Below, piece by piece: positions 5,754 to 7,140 of a stretch of DNA of 7,140 bases. Position 1 is the first letter of the stretch, and every line of letters starts with the position of its first letter. Origin of the DNA: Oscillibacter sp. GTDB taxonomy: Bacteria; Bacillota; Clostridia; Oscillospirales; Oscillospiraceae. Where the stretch lies: positions 1-7,140 of the forward strand of contig JAHHSB010000063.1 of assembly GCA_020025415.1 (NCBI GenBank). The letters are read 5' to 3'. The translations under genes were made by a program, and so were the position numbers. Under the pieces are notes generated by a model. The model was given only the letters and a program-made list of their open reading frames with translations, searched no databases and had not been told where the DNA came from.

Positions 5754-5822
5754 TGGGAGCGCAGCTATGAAAAGGAGATTGTACGCCTGAGCCTGAGCGA
5801 CCGGGAGGAGGCCATCCGCCCG

Positions 5823-6788
5823 GTGCTGGAGGAGATTTTGCGGGACGAGACGGCCAACGAGGACCTGCGTTACGCCGCTTACTGCACGCTCCATTCCCGC
5901 TATCGCCGGATGCGGGACCACCAAAAGCTTAAGGTCCTCACCGCCCAGTATGAGGAGTGGTTTCGGAACCACCCCTCGGCGGAGCATTTTTCCCTGCTGA
6001 GCTATGTGGACATGGGGGACCGGATCGATGGGGAGTCAGTGCTGCTGCGGGCGGAGCAGTCCATCACCCTTATGCGGGAGACGGCGGGCTCGCTGCACCT
6101 GCTGGCGGATCTCACCGCCCGGTATTACGAGGAGAATCCGCAGCTGCTCACCGCCGCGCCTGAGCAGGCCAAAGAGTGGCTGGGCAAGGCCATTCGGGCG
6201 GTGGAAGCGGCCATTGCCAAGGATAACTATGCCAAGTTCCACTATACCAAGGCCCGGCTGCTGAGCCTGCAGGGCCAGCATGAGCAGGCGCTCAAGGAGC
6301 TGGAGATCGCCATGGACCGGGAGGATTCCGGCCGGGCGGACTATGCCATTCGGATGGCCACCTACATGAGCGAAAAGATCCGCATCGCCGCTATGAAGCG
6401 GGAGGAGGATCTGCGCCTTTCCATGCAGGATTACATCACCCAGATCGAAAAGAAGCAGGACGATGCGGAGAAGAACATCGAAGCGCAGATGGGCAAGCTC
6501 AGCGACTCCACCGTGAAAAACCTGGAATTCCTGGGCCTGTTCGCCGGCATCATCAGTTTCACCGTGGGCGGCATCAGCATCGTCTCCGGGGCCTCGGCCT
6601 TTTCCTTCCGGGGCGCGGCGGGCCTGCTGATCGTGCTGATGGGCGCGTTGCTGGAGGTTTTTTGCGGCTTCGGCGTGGCCCTCCATGGCCTGGGCAAGGA
6701 AAAGGAGTATCGTTACCGGAATCTGGTGGTCTGCGGCTTCGGCCTGGCGATGATTGCCTTGGGACTGTTTTTGTGTGAGGGATTATGA
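5823..6788 (+). CDS. TPR-like, coiled-coil, multi-pass membrane protein (start uncertain, gene interrupted upstream)
   Basis: A 321-residue open frame from the first standard in-frame start codon (GTG) after the TAG at 5751. I recognise no named family. The N-terminal two thirds is alpha-helical and resembles tetratricopeptide repeats, clearest around WLGKAIRAVEAAI and AKFHYTKARLLSLQGQHEQALKEL (about 119-160). A charged probable coiled coil follows (about 185-233), then about three or four hydrophobic segments (about 235-258, 264-290, 300-321), so the C-terminus sits in the membrane with the repeats likely cytoplasmic. A GGGAGGAGG run lies about 11 bases before the GTG, a possible but loosely spaced ribosome binding site. 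The stop overlaps the ATG of the PP2C-like gene (ATGA), indicating coupling and a shared function, perhaps a scaffold for phosphatase signalling. The full-length protein would have begun at 5682. Confidence 0.7.
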   Translation: MLEEILRDETANEDLRYAAYCTLHSRYRRMRDHQKLKVLTAQYEEWFRNHPSAEHFSLLSYVDMGDRIDGESVLLRAEQSITLMRETAGSLHLLADLTARYYEENPQLLTAAPEQAKEWLGKAIRAVEAAIAKDNYAKFHYTKARLLSLQGQHEQALKELEIAMDREDSGRADYAIRMATYMSEKIRIAAMKREEDLRLSMQDYITQIEKKQDDAEKNIEAQMGKLSDSTVKNLEFLGLFAGIISFTVGGISIVSGASAFSFRGAAGLLIVLMGALLEVFCGFGVALHGLGKEKEYRYRNLVVCGFGLAMIALGLFLCEGL

Positions 6789-7140
6789 GCTTTATCAAGA
6801 TTGAAGCCCTGTGTACCCCCGGAAAAACCGTGAATGAGGACAGCTTTTCCGTCTCTCCACGGCATCTGCTGGTCATCGACGGCGCATCCGGACTCTGCGG
6901 TCAGCACGTGACCCGGGAGGCGTCTGACGCCCGCTGGCTGGCATTGCGGGGAGCGGAGGAGTACGGTCGGCTGCTGCAGGAGCGGGACGACCCCATGCCG
7001 CAGCTGTGCGGGGAGGCCTGCCTGACCATTCAGGGGGAGTTTGTCCCCCTGCTGCCGCCGGATGCCGGCCAGGATGCCTATCCCTCCGCCGGAGTGGCGG
7101 CGGTGCGCCTGACGGGGGATCGGCTGGAGTATTATAGCTT
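6785..7140 (+). CDS. PP2C-like serine/threonine protein phosphatase, partial (3' end beyond window)
   Basis: The first 118 codons of a protein resembling the PP2C (PPM) metal-dependent phosphatase superfamily. Visible marks are NEDSF (17-21) with the acidic residue typical of motif 1, VIDGAS (30-35), carrying the DG pair that binds metal in PP2C enzymes, a SDARW segment, and a YPSAGVAAVRLTGDRLEYYSL strand pair that would lead into the conserved GD motif just beyond the edge. The likely activity is Mn/Mg-dependent dephosphorylation of phospho-Ser/Thr proteins, but the remaining catalytic aspartates lie outside the window. The ATG overlaps the stop of the TPR/membrane gene, with GAGGG a few bases upstream, so expression is probably coupled. 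A partner Ser/Thr kinase might lie downstream; none is seen here. Confidence 0.75.
   Translation, partial: MSFIKIEALCTPGKTVNEDSFSVSPRHLLVIDGASGLCGQHVTREASDARWLALRGAEEYGRLLQERDDPMPQLCGEACLTIQGEFVPLLPPDAGQDAYPSAGVAAVRLTGDRLEYYS

Noticed and set aside
5767..5769. ATG at 5767 as a restart for the interrupted gene
   Set aside because: It is in a different frame from the TPR/membrane protein, so it cannot rescue it.
4668..5987. A 439-codon open frame on the minus strand opposite the nucleotidyltransferase gene
   Set aside because: Antisense shadow of a gene with clear family motifs. It is low-complexity Leu/Gln/His/Arg-rich and has no domain I recognise.
6036..6686. A 216-codon minus-strand frame opposite the TPR/membrane gene
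   Set aside because: Antisense shadow without domain marks or ribosome binding site. The plus-strand frame has helical-repeat and membrane features and is linked to the PP2C-like gene.
1..7140. CRISPR arrays, tRNA genes, insertion sequences or direct repeats
   Set aside because: I saw no regularly spaced repeats, no transposase-like protein and no tRNA-like cloverleaf by eye. The content is ordinary chromosomal genes.

Overview
The window reads as chromosomal DNA of a GC-rich member of the Clostridia (Bacillota), most like the gut Oscillospiraceae group. This is inference. It rests on the Gram-positive gene order rimP-nusA-ylxR-ylxQ, strong AGGAGG-type ribosome binding sites, sigma-A type promoters and a GC-rich third codon position. 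I see no tRNA, rRNA, CRISPR array, insertion sequence or integration site. No stretch over 300 bases lacks a gene; the longest gaps are 2392-2595 and 4529-4700, and both hold regulatory signals.

Region 1 (about 1-2520, minus strand) is the head of the transcription/translation operon. An extended -10 promoter (2492-2520) leads into a short leader with an intrinsic terminator hairpin (2436-2465). Then come rimP, nusA, ylxR (rnpM) and an L7Ae-like ylxQ that runs off the left edge, where infB would be expected. The leader terminator suggests attenuation control, perhaps by NusA itself.

Region 2 (2552-4594, minus strand) is a compact metal-uptake operon: a Fur-family regulator (probably Zur), an ABC ATPase (ZnuC) and an ABC-3 family permease (ZnuB). 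Neighbouring genes overlap by four bases (GTGA, then ATGA), so they are probably translationally coupled. A near-consensus promoter (TTGACT, 16 bp, TATAAT) is followed directly by a Fur/Zur-type operator (4546-4564), which predicts metal-dependent autorepression. The unit ends at a good terminator (2552-2580). No substrate-binding protein gene (znuA) is present.

Region 3 (4601-7140, plus strand) diverges from the metal operon. It holds a nucleotidyltransferase-fold protein (4701-5621), then a gene for a TPR-like, coiled-coil, multi-pass membrane protein, then the start of a PP2C-like protein phosphatase that overlaps it by four bases and runs off the right edge. The TPR/membrane gene has its best start (ATG with a ribosome binding site) at 5682, but an in-frame TAG at codon 24 (5751-5753) breaks it. 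The rest of the frame is intact from a GTG at 5823. The TPR/membrane protein plus PP2C pair looks like a small membrane-linked signalling module of unknown role. It and its nonsense codon are the least ordinary things in the window.
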